From Ptychodera flava (taxonomy: Eukaryota; Hemichordata; Enteropneusta; Ptychoderidae): a DNA stretch of 64,000 nucleotides. The notes beneath the pieces were generated by a model. It did not search any database. It was not told the origin of the DNA and saw only the letters and a list, made by a program, of their open reading frames with translations. Shown piece after piece: positions 61,007 through 64,000 of the stretch (position 1 is its first letter; every line of letters begins with the position of its first letter). The translations under genes and the position numbers were made by a program. The stretch spans positions 21,106,872 through 21,170,871 of the forward strand of contig NC_091930.1 in NCBI RefSeq assembly GCF_041260155.1. The letters are read 5' to 3'.

Positions 61007-61803
61007 CGCCTCAGTGACAAGCACAAAGAGGCAGGTAATGGGAAACCGCCATGTATCGAATTACGAAATCTGATTGGTCAAATCATGGGGCGCTGTCATT
61101 GGCTGTTCAATTTTACTCCGAAGTAAAGCTTAAATTATCACAGCGAACGTGGCTAGAATTTAATCAAGGATTTCAAGACGCAACTCAAGAAATATCTACT
61201 AGACATGAATTGACAATACATAGTCTCACTTATTTTCGACTCTGTACTCCCTTTACCTTGACTTTTATTTCCATGCAATTTTTTTTTTCTCCCTGCCACT
61301 CGATGTATTTCTGTTGTGTGCTTGTTTCATTTATTTATCTTAAATGCTTCGTCACTTTAAAGTCATGTTGTATTATTCCTCATTATCAGTATATTTGGGC
61401 CATGGACTTGACTAGTTTGTAAGAACTATTTCCATGGTCCTCACCAGGGATGTTAAAACATTTTGATGACAAACACTGTTGTAACTTGCTATTACCATTT
61501 TTTATTTCTATTCTTTCACTGTATGATGTGTCTTGTAACCTTTCCCCTGGTGAAATAAAACAAATTCAAAAATTCAAATTCAAAGATTTAATTAACATTC
61601 TTACAAATTTTGAAATATTGGCAGGTACCAGACTAGACTAAAAAGCACGCGATAAAAAATGATGCACTATGTGCGGACATGCGCAATTAACAACTTCCGG
61701 GAGACCAAAAACTGTCTCATTTCAAAATGGTGGTTTGCCTGTATTTGCGTCTTACTACATGCTGCGTCTAGCTAGTCACGTGAGACGCAGTAATCAGCGA
61801 ACG
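61007..61803 (+). repeat. Duplicated promoter-like block, unit 2, split by a LINE tail
   Basis: Same 394-bp sequence as unit 1, with about 10 percent differences and a 15-20 bp gap, interrupted near 61172 by a LINE 3' end. NRF1-, ETS- and E-box-like motifs are kept, but the YY1-like core changed to AAAATGGTGG. A leader-like segment with a possible donor (CGCG|GTATGT at about 61872) follows. Confidence 0.6.
61172..61584 (+). mobile_element. 5'-truncated LINE tail inside unit 2
   Basis: Begins with the last codons of a LINE open frame (FKTQLKKYLLDMN then stop), followed by about 370 bp of 3' UTR and an (AAATTC)n tail. AAGGATTT at the left and AAAGATTT at the right form a likely target duplication, and unit 1 shows the empty site (AAAGGATTTAATTA). 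Confidence 0.75.
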
Positions 61804-61859
61804 TCAAAAGAAACACCTATCTAACTGGACGGAGAGAATATATACTAGTAGCCGGTAGA

Positions 61860-62362
61860 CCTATATACGCGGTATGTTTTTGTTTTTAATTTTTAATTTT
61901 ATTTGGCAATGCTACCTGTCATTTTTGTTTGTGGAGTTCTATAAAGTACCCGGATCAGGCAGAAATCCGACCGGTCGCTTGCAAGAACGTCCAGACCCTG
62001 GGATTTGCGTCGCGTCTCTGAAGGGCGCGCGCGTGTTCCAACAGGGGAGAATGTGAATCGCAGGGTCTCTGCCAGACTAGTGTACTGTGTGTAGTAGTAT
62101 TTTTTATTCCTGCCGTGCTTTGTCTCTCTGGTGATTTCCTTCAGTAAAAAGTTCTTGGTGGTACATCTTCACATTGAATTGCTTCAGGGAGGTATTCTTG
62201 TCATTTTTTTCTAACTAAAGATGTCTTAGACATTCTATTGGTATTTTAGGGATGTTTTTACTTGTGGATCGGAAAGTCCTTTGTGATTGTAATTTTCATG
62301 TATTATAGATGAAGGAATCTGCCAAGGACTATAATAAGATTTAGGATGTGTTTATTGTTGGA
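61860..62362. other. Stretch downstream of the promoter-like blocks
   Basis: Contains a GC-richer segment (61960-62080) with CpGs that might be transcribed leader. No coding exon recognised. Confidence 0.3.
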
Positions 62363-62367
62363 ATTAA

Positions 62368-62718
62368 GGTAGTATTCATCTCGAAAGTGAAAAACTTAAA
62401 CTTTTGCTCTAACTTTCCTCAAGGAATCTTTCAATCATTCTCTTCAAAATCAAGAATAAAAATAGGGAGTCACCGTGCACATTTTGATACTAGAGAAACA
62501 AATTATCCAAGATTTACCGATATTAGAAATTCAAAATGGCCGCTATCCCTGTGTTAACTCTATGGAGAAAAATAAAAATTTTCGAATTTCTAAAAATTAA
62601 GCCGGTAAAAAGTTTTCTTTCACCGAGAGCTTTAAAATGAACCCCCACATGTGGTATATCAGAAGAGAATTGTAACAGTTTAAGAGTCCGAATGTTTGTC
62701 ACCGAGGTGCGTTCTACC
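62368..62718 (+). mobile_element. TTAA MITE family, copy K (reference copy)
   Basis: 351 bp with exact TTAA on both sides (62364-62367 and 62719-62722). Ends GGTAGTATTCATCTCG and CCGAGGTGCGTTCTACC. It contains AAAATGGCCGCTATCCCTGT, GTTAACTCTATGGAG and AGAGCTTTAAAATGAACCCC, the landmarks used to find other copies. Confidence 0.85.
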
Positions 62719-62989
62719 TTAAGGGACTTTCCAGAATTTGTCATTGTTACAAATGTATATTTAGACCATGAGTACACTATATAGCCATACATGTGGTTGT
62801 CTATTACAACCTTAATGCCAAACAAAAGTACCATCACATGTATGGTATAGTAGGCTACTTAGCCATATGATGATCCTGAAAGTAGTTCCGGCAGTGGTAT
62901 TGTGTTGCAAATGTTGACATAGAGACTAATCCTCTGATAACCAAGTAGGGAAGTGGGGTATTCTTAAGTAAATGGAGTTTTCCCGTAAG

Positions 62990-63072
62990 AAATATACATA
63001 TATGTCTGTAACTCAGTAACCACAAGTGCTACACCATTCATATTTGGTATGATGGGAAACCTTATGACGCAA
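62990..63072. repeat. Fragment of the ~220-bp repeat seen at 49935-50400
   Basis: AACTCAGTAACCACAAGTGC, then ATTCATATTTGGTATGATGG and AAACCTTATGACG match the middle of the 220-bp unit. Confidence 0.6.
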
Positions 63073-63488
63073 CTGACCCAAGCGCGATCATAAAGCCACA
63101 GAAATGCTGCGTAATCACAGCTATAATTTGATGTGACCACGTTTATGTGGTTTTATATCCGGAGACCTTGTGTTTTAAAAAAAGAGTCATCAAATGCAAA
63201 TACAGGACCTGGGTACTTGATAGTGTTGGGATTCGGTTGTGCCTGGACAATAGGCATGAGTGAGGTTTTTGGATTAGCCTGGCTCTCACGTTATATCAGA
63301 TCACTTTGTTGTAAATCGTGGTTACATTTACGCCATAAATGCACCCTCATTTACAGGTAGTCAAGCTTCAGCGCTATTTTTATTTACACGCGCAATGACG
63401 GCATCGGGTATTTGGAAGAACACGTCTAATTCCGAATCTACTTTTGTACTTTGAAGTGCCCAAATATGGGAAATCGCGGGCACGTTTT

Positions 63489-63666
63489 TGATCTAGCGCA
63501 GGCTTTGTGTACGAATGGAACGTTTGAGGAAAACAGCGCGAGCAGTGGCAGAATCATGATGATGCAAGTAGCCCTGAAATTTTCTAGACTACTTGCATTC
63601 TGTCACTTCTCGCGTTGTTATCCGCAATTTAATTTTCCATTCGTGAACAAAGCCTGCGTTAGATCA
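63489..63666. repeat. Long imperfect hairpin
   Basis: Left arm TGATCTAGCGCAGGCTTTGT ... ACGAATGGAA ... GATGCAAGTAG; right arm is its imperfect complement ending CAAAGCCTGCGTTAGATCA. Arms are about 80 bp, the loop under 20 bp. It may be a fold-back MITE or a long hairpin RNA source. Confidence 0.65.
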
Positions 63667-64000
63667 GAAAAAAGCCTCCTCATTCCGATCGTAGTGGCCA
63701 CAGTGAATCTTGTCACTCGCCAGGTGACACCCAGTGTAAATTTAGCGCATACTGATCGTCTCCGGCAACAAGACCCTTGAGACCCTCGAGGGTCTATGGG
63801 ATAATCAAGTCGAGTGCGATCACGTGATGTTATATGAGCCAAGCCGTCAGCCATCACTTTCGCTCAGCTTCAAGTACATGGCGATTTCATCATTTGACAT
63901 GGTTGTAAACTTCATAATATTTCTTTCCATCGAATTTCTTCTGATAATCATATCTTGCTGCCGATTCAAAGTTTTTGACGACAGTTTACGACAAAACGTA

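Overview
The window looks like nuclear DNA of an invertebrate animal, probably marine. Genes are sparse and split by spliceosomal introns. Intergenic space is AT-rich and full of long tetranucleotide and dinucleotide arrays, MITE-like DNA elements, tRNA-derived SINE pieces, LINE tails and a Penelope-like fragment. TRIM/B-box genes dominate the coding content, as in amphioxus, hemichordates and several lophotrochozoans. I cannot name the species from sequence alone.

Region 1 (about 0.2-30.4 kb, minus strand) is a tandem array of four paralogous RING-less B-box genes, called BB1 to BB4 here (coding spans about 220-2030, 8390-10275, 15741-17679 and 25880-27645). Each large exon encodes B-box 1, B-box 2, a coiled coil and a conserved tail. 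In every gene that exon follows, across a phase-2 intron, a tiny exon that starts with MGCGSS or MGSGSS, a textbook N-myristoylation signal, with a palmitoylatable Cys3 in BB1 and BB2. A clear splice acceptor lies just 5' of each start codon, so each gene should also have a non-coding first exon. For BB1, BB3 and BB4 I find related TATA-type promoter and donor segments near 4.5, 23.2 and 30.4 kb. The reading is a family of membrane-anchored B-box scaffold proteins made by local duplication.

Region 2 (about 39-46 kb) holds a three-exon claudin/PMP22-like four-pass membrane protein on the plus strand and a RING, B-box, coiled-coil, NHL-repeat protein (TRIM2/3/56/71-like) on the minus strand. 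The latter could supply the ubiquitin-ligase activity that the RING-less cluster lacks; that link is speculation.

Region 3 (about 50.7-56.3 kb) holds a decayed TRIM fragment split by a LINE tail, a Penelope-like endonuclease fragment, and the first two coding exons of a secreted LDL-receptor-class-A-like protein. Region 4 (about 58-64 kb) has no clear gene. It carries a 1.2 kb non-autonomous transposon whose termini are built from short satellite-like units, a tandemly duplicated promoter-like block (one copy split by a LINE tail), and a long hairpin.

A family of roughly 355-bp elements flanked by TTAA occurs about twelve times across the window, including inside introns of BB3 and the claudin-like gene.
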